In this document: in pieces, positions 36,881 to 50,930 of the stretch | How positions within the stretch are numbered: position 1 is the first letter of the stretch | How the letters are laid out: every line of letters begins with the position of its first letter | Source: Himantopus leucocephalus | Taxonomy: Eukaryota; Chordata; Aves; Charadriiformes; Recurvirostridae | Assembly (NCBI GenBank): GCA_003993805.1 | Contig: RSEF01000001.1 | Span: 202,671,410-202,735,409, forward strand | DNA: 64,000 bases | Direction: 5' to 3' | Program-made: the position numbers and the translations under genes | Notes under the pieces: model-generated | Seen by the model: the letters and a program-made list of their open reading frames with translations, nothing else | Database searches by the model: none | Told to the model about the DNA's origin: nothing

Positions 36881-37883
36881 ACAACCAAGTTTGCAATGAA
36901 TTGAATGGGTTAAAATGGCCAGAGCAAGCTATCTTCTGCCACATCACTGGAGCTCCAGAGAACATCTAGCTACTCACTAAAACTTGACCAAACGCAGGGT
37001 GAACATAGGTTATAGGGAAAGTCTTCCAGGGCACCTTAGATGCTGATAACGTGCCTGGCCCCCTTTGATTGATGCTCTTCATATCACTGGTCAGACATTT
37101 CATCTGAATTTAGGTGATCTCAATATGGCATCTGTCTCCAAGGTACTTGTCTGACACCCTTTATAACCAAAGGCGAGAGATAGGCACTTTGGGACAGATT
37201 TTAGATGTCTGTTTGGGTGTTAGATGATCTGTTTTCTACCTCACGTATTCCACAGAGCCTTAGGCAGTAACTTTAGGTTTTCTTGCTGTGATCACTTACT
37301 TGTTGTGGCATTTTCTCTGAATACACAGATTATTCAGCATCTTTCTTGAGCTGCGGACATTATACATGAACACATTATCCAGATAGTTCTTGTACCATAC
37401 AGGTTTGTGCATGGCTGGTCCCATGACTGGGCAATGGCATGTTGTGGTGTGGTGGGTGGAAATATTGTCACCAGACCATGTTGTGGCATGTGGACTTCAG
37501 GTGCCTTCCGCAGTGCCCTGTGTCCTGCAGCACTGGAGCAGCTGGGAATGATCAGCTTAGATGAGGAGAAGTGCTCCGGTGATCAATAACAAATCTTTTA
37601 TTCCGAAAATGTGGCTATAAAGGAAAGAAGAAAAAGGAACAACAAAACCACATAGCAGTTCAACTTCAGTGTCTTCTGTTGTGCCCCCCTTGAGGAGAGT
37701 TGCCAAGAAAACGTTGCTAGTTCAGGTGAAATGAAGCAGAAATGACCTATTGCCCATATGTGGTCTCTAATACCATACTGTTAACCAGGGATTCAGCTGA
37801 AGCCCGTGAACACACATTACTTTTATGAGACTCAACTCCTGACCATCTTCGCTGAAATTGTTTCCAAGGACAGGGATTGATGT

Positions 37884-38473
37884 TGTGGTGGGTTGACCCC
37901 AGCCAGCAGCCAAGCACACACACATCTGATCACTCTCCTCTCTCCTGCATGACAGGGAGAAACTAAGTGGAAGGCGAGAAGACTCATGGATTGAGATAAA
38001 GGCAGCTTAGTAGGTAAAGAAAAAACTGCACGCTCAAGCAAAGCCTAAAGATGAATTTGTTCACTTTATCCCTTTGGCAGCAGATGTTTTGCCATCTCCT
38101 GGAAAGCAGGGCCTCAGCACATGTAAAGGTTACTTGGTGAGGCACATGCCATAACCATGAATATCTCCCCTTCCTCCTCCTTTCCTTGAGCTTTTACTGC
38201 AGCACACAACGTCATATGGCATGAAATAACCCTTTGGTCAGCCTGGCTCAGCTGTCTCAGCTGTGCCCCCTCCCAGCTTCTTGCCAACCTCCAGCCTACT
38301 CCCTGGTGAGGCAGAGTGGGAAAAAGAGAAAAACTCAACGTTGTGCAAGCGCTGCTCAGCAACAGCCAAAACACTGTTGTGTTATCAGTGCTGTTTTAGT
38401 CACAAATCCAAAACTCAGCACTGTATGCGCTGCTATGGAGAAAATTAACTGCTTCCCAGCCAGGCCCAGTACA
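37884..38473 (+). mobile_element. Solo LTR of an avian endogenous retrovirus
   Basis: The segment starts TGTGGTGGGTTGACCCCAGC and ends CCCAGTACA, with the TG...CA ends expected of an LTR. The interior matches in order an avian LTR family I recognise: 'gaaataaccctttggtcagc', 'cagctgtgccccctcccagc', 'cctccagcctactccctggt', then 'gctgctcagcaacagccaaa' and 'gagaaaattaactgcttccc'. The length of about 590 bp fits. No gag-pol-env sequence or primer-binding site follows, so this is a solo LTR left by recombination. I could not match a target-site duplication, and the retroviral class (ERVL-like suspected) is unsure. It is divergent and presumably inactive, although LTRs can keep promoter or polyadenylation activity. 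Confidence 0.8.
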
Positions 38474-40272
38474 GGGAGTCAGCTGGGAGGTTCAGCGTGT
38501 AGGCAAATATCTCCAGCTGACCTGTCCTCTGAGCTCCTATGATAGACCAGGGGGTCTCCAGGGGCTCAGCTGACACATGGAGGCCCGCCAGCCCTCCAGC
38601 CACCCCTCCCCAAGAGCGTGGGTCTCTGTAGGTCCGGTCCCACATCTGCCAGTCCCAAACAAATGCCTTGGGAACCCTTGGAGGCAAAGGGATGGTGCCA
38701 ACATGCCCATGCAGATGACTGCATCTCCCCCCGTGCCAATTCCCACGCAGGGGCAGCTATGCGAGGACGGAGGGTCAAACCCTTCTTGGTGCTCAATGCA
38801 GGGCCGTCCGGTCTGCCTGAAGGTACCCGGCAGGAGGCAGCTGGCAGAGCACCCAGAAACACCACCCAGGGAGGAGGTTCGACAAATTATTTTTAGACTC
38901 CATCACACTTTTTAGATCCTGTTCGCTGCTCCTTGCATACTCATTTCTAAGCATTCCTTATACTACTCTTGTTGATATATTAAGCTACAATTTTTTTCTA
39001 GCACTTGCTATCATTTTATCGAAGATACATTGTATCATATATGAGCCTTCTGCTTTGTTATTTAAAAAATAATGATTTAACCTTCCACTTTTCATTTAAA
39101 AAGTAATAATTCCATTCAACATCCCCACTGCTCATACTTAACCAGGCATACAAAATATTATGTCTTTGTTTTTCCTATCTAGCCAACAAATAAAGCTGCT
39201 ATCACCTTTCTGCGCAAGTGCTTAGCTGCTATATATCAGCACAGTCAAGTTCAGTTCACTGATACCAAATACATCTCTTTGACATAAATTTTCCCTGACA
39301 ATATTTCTACAAGGCTAAAAAGTGTTTCTATAGGGTCACAGTCTGGACATTGTGCTGATGGATAAAGCCGCTGCAGAGGTGGGGTTTAGTTGTTGTATCA
39401 GCTCTGAACAGTTTTACACCAGAAAGTCAAACTTGCCAGAGCTGCTGTGGAGGCACAAAATAATCCCTCCTCTTCCTCAGCCAATATAGCTCCTGATCTG
39501 AAGCAGCTGCTGCTATTTCAGTCCTGAAACCACTTCACAGTCTGGTCAAAGTGCTTCAGGGCTGCCACACAGCTTCGGTTCTCAATGACTCTTTGGAGCC
39601 AGCAAGACAGGTATAGGCCAAGTAAGGAGAAGGGGTAAAAATTAAAAGAACTGGGAAATGAAAGGAAGTGGGTTGAGAGTGTTTGGCTCATTTTCAGTGG
39701 TCTGGACATTGAAGACAAAACATCAGCATTCCTTCTGATATTTGTTTCCCTGTCAGCAAGACAGCTTGGAAGGGAGAGGCCCCACACCAGAAGGAAGAAA
39801 ATCTGTCGTGGGAAAAAAATGGAGACTCAAACCACAGAAAAAAATCCTGGAGCATGGGGAACAGATGGATTCAAAAGATGTGAAATGCCGTCTGAAAACT
39901 TTTGATGTTGATTTGAACTGATACCTTGAGAAATAATTAGTAACAAACTGGTATGGCAGACCTTTATTCCACCAATTGGCATTTTTATGTTCCAAGCACT
40001 AACTCTGTAACACATTTCTTCATGCTGACAAATTCCTCTCTGTTCCCATGCATGCAATGAGGCTGGGGAAAAAGTCAAATTACAGGGAGGAAGAGCTCGG
40101 TGGAATTTCATGCATTTCATCTAGGAGTCGCTTCACCGAATTGCAGCCGTCTGAAAGATGGTCACTGGATCAAGTGGTTCTGGGACATGGACAAGGAAGC
40201 GGGACATGGGGTGGGAATCTAGAATTGCCTCTTTCTTCCCCTTCACTGACAAGGGAACCCAGAGTTTGGACC
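38474..40272. other. Unique non-coding stretch before the 100-N gap
   Basis: No gene or repeat is recognised. 38.9-39.3 kb is A+T-rich. Overlapping open frames at 38.5-38.9 kb on both strands are in G+C-rich sequence and judged chance. Confidence 0.5.
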
Positions 40273-40372
40273 NNNNNNNNNNNNNNNNNNNNNNNNNNNN
40301 NNNNNNNNNNNNNNNNNNNNNNNNNNNNNNNNNNNNNNNNNNNNNNNNNNNNNNNNNNNNNNNNNNNNNNNN
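40273..40372. other. Assembly gap, exactly 100 N
   Basis: Exactly 100 ambiguous bases, the usual placeholder for a gap of unknown size. The flanks share no overlap I can see. Confidence 0.99.
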
Positions 40373-43300
40373 CAGATTTCTCTCTTAATCTGTTCCCTAG
40401 AGATACCAGTTCCTTCTGATTTCCTTACAGCGATCATCTTCACTGCATCCAGGACAGTGCCCCCAGATGATGACACTGCCCAGAAGACAGCCAGATGGGG
40501 CCATGCAGCTCCGTTGCTACATGCAGAACCAGTAGGTGAAAATGCCAGCTGGCTGAGACAGGAGGTGATGGTCTGCCTTGTGGGCGTGAAGAACACATGT
40601 AACTTGGGAAATGCCTTTCCTCAGCCTGGATCTGAGCCCACCTCCTCCTGGACTTGTGCTGAATCAGTCCCTGTGGTCTTGTGCGCACCTGCATAGTGGT
40701 TAGTCTTATATATGTCTTTGGGGGAGAGTCACATTCATAAAAATTATCTCATGTTACACGTAAGAAAGTTTATGCTAGAAAGATGGCTCGGGTTCATACA
40801 TCAAATGCTCAGAAGTTAGGAAATGCCAGAATTCACACTGTCTGAACAGGTGTCAGTCTGTCCCTAGGAGGGTACAGCCGGACCAGAAGTGATCTTCTGG
40901 ATTTGGGGGACTGGGTCTGAGATGGTCCTGTTAGATATCAGAGGCTGAAGGCAGCTTAAAGGCCAAAGGGAATTTAAAAATTACTTAAGTGTGTATTTTA
41001 ATTTAAAAATACATCATTTTCATATTCTATATTAAGTCTTAAATAATAGAGGAACTTATATTCAGCAAAACGCACTGAAGGCAGAGATGCAATGAATGGA
41101 TACTATCCCTGTTCTGCATCTGTTTTATTTTTTACAGGACTTAATGTAACTGAAAAGCACATAACCTCTATAGTGTCTTATTTTCTACTTTTAGTTTCCC
41201 ATCATTTAGAAAGGAAATCTGAATAACTCCACCTCATGCCACCCCACAAACTGCTATTATTTCAATTTTTCTTATGCCTATGCCTTTCTGATAAAGGCCA
41301 TTTACATTCAAATTGCCACTGAAGCACATGAACAAACTTTTGAGTAAAACCAAGAGTTTTCCTAATCATCCCCTGAATACCTGGTAAATCCCTTGGCTAG
41401 CACAGAAGAGTCCCAGCATCCATCCGGCCAAGAATTTGCAACTTGTGAGTGCAGGAACAAGTGACGAAATGGTTTATCCTTGCCCTGAAGTTTCTCCTTT
41501 CTTCCTGCTCAGCCAGCTGTGGTTTTACCTCCAGGTTGTCCAGGCTTGCTTTGAAATTTTGGAGCATGCGGCGGTGAGAAGTGCTGCCTGCTGCTCCAGG
41601 CTGGAGCTCCTGCCTGGCCAGCAGCGATGCACAGAGAGCAGTAATTGCAAGGAGGTCAGGAAGCCACTCGTGCTGGGAAGCCTTTATAAGCCAGACATGT
41701 TTAACCTTCTGTGCTAATCAGGAGACTTGAGAAACTAGTTATTTTTTTCCACATGTGGCCATCAGCCACAGCACAGGGCAGACAGACATGAAATAGAGTG
41801 ACTTTTTTTTAAAGGGTGAATGACATTTGAGAAGCAAAAATAGGTCCCATTTTGAAAAGAGACAAGTTTGCTCCTTCTGTTTCATGCATAGAAATGAAGC
41901 ACAAACCATCATCAGGCAGGCTCAAAATAAACGAGGAAAAAAAAATCATGATTTTTAACTCCCCATTGGTTTTGCTTTCCTTTCAAAACATTTTTTTGTT
42001 TGTTTGTGAGAGCTATTGAGCTCTTTTATGTTTGCTTCTAAAAAAAATTGTAATGTTCCTCAGAGTACTTTGACAGTGTGTAATCTCTGGACAATCTCTG
42101 TCCCCTAGAGTGAACTCGAGGCATCAGAGAGGCTGCCCAGCAAGGGGCTGATCGAACAGCTCTGAAAGCGACGGAGTGATGCCCACCATGTATTATGGGA
42201 ACAGATCAAGCTTGTCACGTACAAATAATTCCTAATACTAGAAACCTTACCTTCTCCAATCATAATCTGTAGCTCAAGAAAGTTACAGATCTTCTTCTGC
42301 TCCTGTGGTTTGACACCAGTGGTAAATAACAGGGATGGATATTCCTTCCATCAAGGATTTTTTTGAACTCAACCAATAGTTCAAGTACCAACTGTTGAAG
42401 GTGAAATTGTTTGTTATTCTTCTGCTATTTCACAAGAGCAAGTAACACCTTGAGATGGAAATGCCTCCTCATCTGTACCATCTCCCAGATAATGCACAAT
42501 TCATCCTCCTAGAGCACTTTCTAATGTTCTTGCACACACTATGGTAAAAGTCCAAAGGTGTGAATGGTGTACACCCAGTATGTTTTTGTGTCTTAGCTTA
42601 TTTCTGATACTTCAGGCTAAACTGTTTTCCAGGGTCTTAGATTTTTCCTTCCTCATTCTGTGTACGCCTTTCAAACTGGTATTGCAATATCCGCTACCAG
42701 GTTCACCATCATGTTTTTGAACCTCTGGTAATTTTGCTTGTGCGGCTGGACACTGCTCACACAACAGGAGCTTCCATTACTGTAATGCAGAAGGGGTGGA
42801 AGTCCTCTCGCTGGTCTTCAACCGAGGATGGTGGCTGAGTTGTCACGCTGGGCTCCCTTCAGGGGCAGCGACATATTTTTTTCCCTTCTGCAGGATGCTG
42901 TGCTCTAGAAGTGCCTGTTTATTTCTATAACTACTCCTTCCAGCAAAGAGCAATCAATCACTGCTCTGCCACACATGGGGAGCGCCTACCACCAAGACAC
43001 CCAAACCTGTCTGCACACCCCAGCTCCACGTTTGGTGCTGCCTTATCCTCCATTTTCACAAGTATCCCTCCCTCCTTTCTTTCGGTCTTCCCTGGATTTT
43101 CCCTGATGAGGGTGAGGTCCTCCAGCCCGCACAGCCCAAGGATGATGCTGTAAGGGAACCTCAACCAGGCCACCTACATTAAGACCCAGGCAGGAGAAGC
43201 CTGCCAGAGAACATGCAGCCAGGCTGCCAGCCCACCCCCTCCTGCTGTGGCTGGTCAGCTGCCTTGTGTGCTGGGAGCAAAGCAAGTGAAAGATGTGAAA

Positions 43301-46300
43301 TTTCTCCTTTCCTCCCCTCAGACAGTCCTAAGCAAGCAGCAAAAAGGAGCTGGTTGCCACAACTCTGGAGTAAAGCTGTGTAAGAAGGTCCTCCTCCTTG
43401 CCTTCCCACCATAAAGACCCAGTGACCAGTGTAAGGCTCTATTCCTTCTCCAGAAAAAAGCATGTTAATACGGGCTGATATCGCTTTTTTATACAACCAC
43501 TCCACTTCAAAAATCGTGTGATTTTTATCCAGATTTTAAAATCCGGATCCGCAAGTCTTCAAACATCGGTGCTGATTTTTTTTAGTAGTTCTGTGATCAG
43601 CTCTTGTTTGCATCGTTCTGTCAATACAGTCCTAGCCATCCCGGTCTCCTTGTTCACAGATATTATTGCTACGTGGGCAGTAGCAACCAGGCTTGGTCCC
43701 GTCCAGATGGGGATCAGGGGGATGTGTTGTTCTGCATCCAGTTCCCACTGGAATTAAGCAAAGCTTTTTTACTGGCTGTGAGCAAGTTAGATGGTCCCAC
43801 AGAAAACAGACTGCTCTGATGCTGGTACAGAGTAGCTGGTGTTACTGCAGCTTCTCACCTGCGAGCATTTGGCTAAGACTAATCCACATCCCAGCCTCAT
43901 GGGATTTGACGCTACATCTTCACTCCCCCAGCAAGTCCCAGGTGGCTTTCAGTCCCTGCTATGCGTGCTCCTCACTTCGCCTAACAAAAAGCATGGAAAC
44001 ATGGGAATCCAGGCATCCACCTCCTGAACAAACATCCTCGCTGTAAGCATGGAGCCATGCTTATGTTCTTCCCCATTTCCCCCTTGAGGGACACACCACC
44101 ACCCGCAGTGGTCTGCAGGCAGTTGCCCAAGTGCTGGGCAGGGCTGGTGCAAAACCTCCCGCAATTTGGGTGAATTCTCACTACTCCTGGATGGTACAGG
44201 CGCGGCACTGGGAAGGATGACAGCTGGAGGGGGGTCTGGGATTGTTCCCCCACTACCCCCACCCCATCATCTACCTTTTCTCTGCATTCGGTAATAATTC
44301 AGTCTGAATTAAATTCTTAGCTAGTCCAGACCACTACTGTCTCAGATGGCAGCCAGAACCGAGAAAAGCTATACCAGGCAATAATATTAGAGCTTTGCAG
44401 TGAAAGACGAAAGTAAACACACACCGATATGAAAGCACATCAGGTTTCATTACACCACGGGTTTTAAAGGGAGCTTGGCTTCTTGCTAAACTGCCTCCTT
44501 TTTCAGGTACTTCGAAGGTTCTGCCACTAGATGTAGCAAAAGCTCTCTTAAAAGTTGTCTCGTGTACTTTGCTGTATTACTCTTTCAGAGGGGGAGATTG
44601 ACTAAAACTCAACAAGTAAGACAAGAATTACCTTAAATAGAGAGCAAAAGTGTCCAGAAGAAATAGCGCTGATGGAAGGCAGCATCATGTAGGGTACAAA
44701 AGGTCTCTCCGTTAAAAAAAGAATATACATAAATGGGTTTGGATCATCATACTTGAATGCTCCTTGCTTGGAAAACTCTCTGCAAACCAAATTCTGCTCA
44801 GCCTTCTCCAAAGTAATCCCAAGTGTTTTATTAAACTCACACACGGGAGTTAGCAAAGGGGAGTTCAACACCCACTTGGGTCGGTAGCTGAAATGCCAGG
44901 GCGATTGGGAAGCGCAGGGTGTATTACTGATGTATTTCATTTTTTTCATGAACTGTGCACTGTGCTATACTCCAGAAGCAGGTATTTTTAGGCAAAAAAG
45001 AAGCAATAATCAAATATAATATACTGCAAATAAAGTGATGTGGTTCGTTTCATTTATTTACAGGACCAAGCTCTAAGAATCTCCACAGAAATGATCTGCA
45101 TGAAAAAGAATATGTTGGAAAAAAAATGTTAAAAAAAAATTAAAGATTTTTTTCTGTATAAAGAGGATTGTTTAGTCATTCTCAGTGTCAGAAATAAGAT
45201 ACCTGAAAAAATAAAGCATCATAAATTAACAGTACAATTAAGGAAGCAGCTATGTGAGGCTTTTCAACATCTGAATCCAATATTTCACCAAGCAGTTTAT
45301 GATGGAGTGGAGACAATTTAAAAAAAGAAACAACAAAACAAACACCTTTGCAGTGTTACCAAAGAAAGATGAGAATTGAACAGAGCTTGCCAGGAAACGT
45401 TAAGCTGATTCACTCCATGAGAATTCAAACCAGAAGTTGCCTTTACAAGACAGATATGGTACGCAGTGGGTAGGGTTCCTCCAGTCCCATGGGGACATGC
45501 ACATCTGAGCTGGTCACCCAAAACTGCTTTAACAGGCGGTAGAGCCCGTGGTGTGGGATTCACCCCACCCTGGAGCAGACACCCACATTGACCTGACAAA
45601 CCACACACCAAAAGTGGTTGTTTCTCCTCACTGAGCTGTGGAAGGAGCTTGGGCTGGGCAGTTCAGCTGCAGATCACTCCGTCACACAAATCTGGAGGGA
45701 TCTGGGGGATAAATCCTATCTTTTCTGTCTCCTTAAAGGAAAAGTGATTCAAATCAAAGCAAATATATAAAAGCTGAAACTTTAGTTAACAGAGCTGTAG
45801 TATTCAGGAATACCCAGAGCTGTGGCTACAAACTGTGTGACTCACGCCGGATCCCTGGAGCCAGGACACAAAGACAGGAGGAGATGGTCTTCGCTGGCTG
45901 TGTAGGGACCCACATCATTGCCTGCACGTGCTGACCTGGCCCTGCCCAGGGCTTGGCCAATTCACCCTCTTCTTCTCGCGCGAGGTTTTCCCGAAAGCAA
46001 ACTCTGTTTTGACATTAAAAGAACTTTCTTTAGTTTATGCGCTTCAGTTTCTTGAGGTTTTAGTTGAAAGCAAATCATCTTAATTTAAGGCATGACTCTG
46101 CAGCCCCTGCTCGCCCTGCTCGCCCGGTGCTACGCAGATTACGGTGAGGGGACACACTGCTTCTCAGCTGCTTGCAAAGTGGGTGGTTTTTAAGACAACC
46201 TCAGAAGACAGCATGAGGATAAAGCACCACTGCTAGCCGTGCTATTTACCCCATGGGGAGAGGGAATCACCTGAGCAGGGGAGCAGCAACATAGATCTCC

Positions 46301-49300
46301 ATCCCATCATGATTTATCAACAGGTAGTAAAAAAGGACTTCTGAGTAAAAGCAAATTGAGCACCTAGATACCATTTTTCCCTTACACTCAGAAAAAGGCG
46401 GGTGTTGTGTTTCAGAGCACCAAAACATCTGGATCTGCAGCCTGAAGAAGGGGAAGGGGGAATGCAATTTCTTCTCTCCTAGCACAATTAAATTAGTGTA
46501 GGTCCCTGCGGCACAGAACGTAAAAGGAGCTTCAAGCCCGGCTCTCAGGGTCTCCCAGCAGGCAGCTAGCCCTGACTCCGTGGGTCTGGCCATCAGCTAC
46601 AGTAGCCAAGAAACCATCTTTGAGCAGCTTGCGTTCTTGCTGTGGTTTTCCCATTGTGACGTACCCTAAAAGAGCAGATTAACCCAGGCTAGACATAATC
46701 ATTAGGAAACAGATGGCCGCGGTGCAGGAAAGCAGCCCTTGTACTGATGGAGTGAGGCGTATCCGGCTCGTGGGAGCACCTTGAAGAGAACAGAGGCTTC
46801 AAGATTTACGAGGGAGGTCAGGACAACTTGTGCTTAGAAAATCCTAGGGATGTGTCAGCAACATTACATGGTCTCTCAAGGGGATCAGGCGCACAAATGT
46901 ATAACAGGGCTGATTTTCTTTGTGTCATTTTCACCATCACTCTGATTTCTCATTGGCTTTAAGCTGACCTCCGCATGCATAACATGTTGTGCCTTCCAAG
47001 TGCCACAGCATGAACTGGAAAGAAAGTTAACAAGGAGTTATAAACTATTTAACTTATTTAATTACATAGAGTAAACTTATTTAACTACATGTAGTAGAAA
47101 GCTCATTGAACAGCAGGATCTACTATGGATTATACTGCTCATCATCTCACATAACACTGGAAATTAACCCAAAAGTTCCTTGCAAGAAGGACAGCCTTTC
47201 AGAGAAGACAGACAACTAGACGCCCATACCCAGGTGGGAGAGGGCAGGCGTTCAGCCACCGACCTTTCAAGTTTGAGTGAGGGAATGGGGGCTCAGCGGC
47301 TTGAGAAAGGCACCTGCACCGTGGCGCCAGGGGTGCAGGCACAGGATGCACCCCAACTCCCGGGGGAGAAATGCAGCCTTGTGATGCAGCACCACGCACC
47401 TTCCCTGGAGGTGTCTGCGTCACCCCATTGCTTATGGGGTGCCTGGGGCCAGGAACCCCTCGTGCAGCTGGGTAAGAGCAGGGAGGATGGGTCAGGGCTT
47501 ACAAGCCAACTGAAACACTGAACAGCGGCTGGAAAAGAAATAGTGCTAACTGTGCTATTGCTTATTCTTCCCATGCCAAGTTCCTAACTAGAATTTGGGA
47601 ATATTCGTGTTTTCCTCCTTCCTACAGGGTGAATTAGATCGTGTCTAGGATATAAAACTCATGACTTCGATGGAAATCAAGAACTGTGTAAATACAAGAG
47701 CAAAAACTGCCTTTATGTGTGTCTAAAAACTCCAGCAGAGCTCATAGAAGCACACGTGGAATGCAAAGCCTGATTGTTTTCAGGGTTTTATTTCCATCCT
47801 AATAACACACCACAATTCCTGCCACAAATGCTATTGCAGATCTTTAAAATCTGTTAACCCATGCAAGCAAATAGAAATAAAATGGCTTTGCGCATTACTA
47901 AAATGATGCCAACATCTATGACCGTTTGACCCTTATTAAGCAAGGAGACCTTGCAGTAATGTGGAACAGCATATGGATATTGTTAATAATATGCCTCAGA
48001 GTTGGTTGTTTATATGAATTGCAAATGGCTGGCATTTTAAGCAAAGGGTTTTAACCACTCAGGGGTAATTTTTACTTAAGCGACTGTCGACATCTCTGGT
48101 TCATCTTTCCTCCTACAACCAGTCAGTGTATGTTCAGGTTAGTGAGGCTGTACTGGATGTTGCTGTGTGCAGATTTATTCCTGACCCAGCTGCGCTGGAG
48201 CTATTTCATGTTAATGCTGCTCATGAGTTCATCTCTGCCACATGTGAAATATCGAGCAGCTTTCAGGCACTCACTTCTGCAGAAGAACATGCATAGACTT
48301 ATCACTTAGTTATTACCCTCGTTAAGGTTAACAGCCCATAAAGGTTCTCCACCTTCCACTCTCCCCATTAATCAGCAGTGATACTCGGCCTATTAAAAAT
48401 CGTGAGGGAAAAGAGAGGAAGTAAGAAAATAAAGTGGGCTCTGGGACAGTAAAACAACACTGGTGCCATCCCCGGAGCCCAGCAGTGATGCAACACAACA
48501 CACAAAAGTGGTGAAAACACTGAAGATTCAGATTTAACGACATTGTGCTTGGTTAATTCCCTTGCATATGTCCCAGATCTGCTTCTGCCTCCTCTCCATG
48601 GCTCCCCCCATGCTATTTTGTTTTTATCCCCTCTTCCTCCTGTGATTCCCCCCATACATCCCAGTGCCCTTTGTCTTGTTCCACTCTGCTGTATTTTCCC
48701 CTCCCTGTCTGCCCCTACACTCTTCCCCCACTGTAGTCTTTCTCTGCCACACCACAGACCGTGCCCAGAGCAGGACGGTCGCTGTCCTGACGGCTCACAG
48801 CTCAGACAAATCAGGATCAGAGCCACCACTTCGTACGTCTCGTTAGACTGGCAAACAGGGACTCGCTCACCCTGGCCAGTGAGCCACATTTTGCCCACAG
48901 GCTGTGACCAACAGGCTGTGCAAGGTTGGCATCGATGGAGTGAAGCCAGTCTGCGAAGCAGATTTTCAAAATGTTGGCAATCATGCAAGTTTGGTAACAA
49001 ATATTTTTGCAAACATAGAAGTCATAATCCTTAGCATTCATGCAAATATTTGCACCTTCTTGGACTAGCAGGGGGTGATGTGCTTGTGCTGGAGGTTCAG
49101 AAGAACATTGTACGCTCATGGAGTATTTCCCCTTCATTGCTTCCCCTTTCCACTGTGAGCTTATGAGGACTGGTATGATGTGTGACCTGCTCGAGATGAG
49201 GGGTGGCCACAGGCACATCTGGCAGGTGGCCATGGCACAGCTTCCTCACCAGGTGCTGCAACCTCCGGGCAGAATTTCCCTCCTCACTGCCGAGGCTTTG

Positions 49301-50930
49301 CACTGCTGCACGCGTGGCAGCCTGGGCAAAACCCCAAGGTTGTGGGCCAGCATCACAAGGAATAACTCCCAGACCAGTGCAGCAGCTACAGTGGCTGCGG
49401 AAGAACCGGAAACATCTAAAACCTCTGTTTCTGCTCAGTAGTGAGTACAGCTCTGTGGTTACGTGATAGTGCATAAAGGAGTGAGGTGGAAAGATACTGG
49501 CATTGATCCTGCCCAAAATAGTTGAGATGCCAGGACCAGAAGCATTGCATTAGCACCGTGCTCTGAAATTCCCAACCTTGAGGAAAACATGACCACAAGC
49601 AACATATTTGCTTGGTCCCAGTTTTCTCAAGCTATTTCATCAGACCAACAGTTAGAGCCCACAGGAACGTTACTCTTCAGGACACCCAATTTGTTCTGGC
49701 TACCAACAATTTGTATCCTGAAGGCTTTTAAGCACTACCTATGATATCATTCATTAATATAACCCTGCTCCAGCAGTCCCTCTGCATCCAAGACACTGCC
49801 ATTAATCTAGAAAACTACTACTGGAAAATATCAGCACAATCAACCCAAGAGAAAAATGTCCACTCAGCTGGTGCATAGAGGATAATGAAATTTCTCCCCA
49901 AGGTCGGCCATCCCAATAATGTTAGAAGAGCTACATTTTGTTCAGGTGAATGTCACATTAACAGCTTGATGGAAGCCCACAGAACACAGATAACTTTTTT
50001 TTTTAATTAAGTAGAGATGAGTAATCCTTAATGTAAAAATGCAGAAAGTAAAGAAAAAGGTGTCTTTTAAAAAAAAAAAACAAAATAAAGACAGATACTC
50101 TCTACCAGACTCTCCAGATTCGTGGGGATTTTTTTGGGGACGGAACGACAGAAAAGTGCCCTTGAATCATGTGTAGGGTATACAGCTGCTATGAAGCCTA
50201 CTTCATTCTTACACATGCCTCTTTACTCCTCCTTTAAACCAGAAGACCTAAATGCAAATAGAGGCAATTCATTCTGTAATGTTAAGTAATGATGGCAAGC
50301 CAGTGTCTAGAGACACGCTGTACAATCAATCTGAAAAGTTAGTTATGAAAAACCCACTGAGACTATCCAGTCTTTCCCCTCCAGATGGAGGGTTTCATCC
50401 CCTGCAACAACGATCTAATATTACATTTGTCACCACTGACTTTCTGTGCCAACTGAATTCTGCAGGGACGTGTGCTCTTAAGCTTAGGGATGAAATTTTA
50501 TCAGTCAGGAAACTATACAGTGAAACATTTTATCCATAACATCTTTATTTGTCTTAAGAATAAAAAGAAATGTGCTTACTGCCCCACAGAAAGCATGTTT
50601 ATCATCAGTGCCTTGTCCTGTTGCCGATGGGAAGCAGCACACAGAGCGTGAGGGCCGGCCATAGCCCGCCAATGGAAGAGGACGGGAAACACAAGGGAAA
50701 CGGCAATTGTGCCATGCTGTTACGCAGTCAGGCTGGGCTGTTCTCTTCAACCAGGGGATTGGTTTCCTCCATCTTACTCCTGTTAAGCTACATCATTAGC
50801 TCAATAAAAGAAGGGTTTAGACTCAGGATGAGGGATTATTTTAGGATCTTACTCTCAAAATTGTACCCTCAAAATTCCTGTGAAGTTGCCAACTCACCTG
50901 CAAACATCTGAATTGCTTCACCTGACTCCA
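40373..50930. other. Long unique non-coding stretch
   Basis: About 10.5 kb without a recognised gene, transposon or RNA. A two-copy tandem repeat at 47.05 kb is listed separately. 48.55-48.76 kb is pyrimidine-rich on the plus strand. The longest frame (about 214 codons, minus strand, 48.37-49.01 kb) overlaps a 163-codon plus-strand frame and has no domain, which is typical of chance frames in stop-poor G+C-rich sequence. Confidence 0.5.
47051..47096. repeat. Tandem duplication of a 23-bp unit
   Basis: The unit at 47051-47073 is followed immediately by a second copy at 47074-47096 with three differences. Both begin AACTTATTTAA and end AGTA, and each carries an ATTACAT or ACTACAT core. No N is present here, so unlike the other short duplications this looks like a genuine slippage product. 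Confidence 0.85.

Larger units (their letters stand above)
33099..37883. other. Unique non-coding stretch with a CpG-rich island
   Basis: No gene is recognised. It holds the unmerged join at 34190, a CpG-rich island near 35.4 kb with a poly-T tract beside it, a 14-bp direct repeat (GTGCCTAAATGTAG at 35081 and 35096) and a pyrimidine-rich strand at 36.57-36.88 kb. Open frames up to about 120 codons have no known domain. Confidence 0.5.

Noticed and set aside
44602..44949. 115-codon minus-strand frame considered as a possible exon
   Set aside because: I could not match it to any protein family or find convincing splice sites around it.
48368..49034. Overlapping long frames on both strands (214 and 163 codons)
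   Set aside because: Mutually antisense, low-complexity composition and no domain. Typical of stop-poor G+C-rich DNA.
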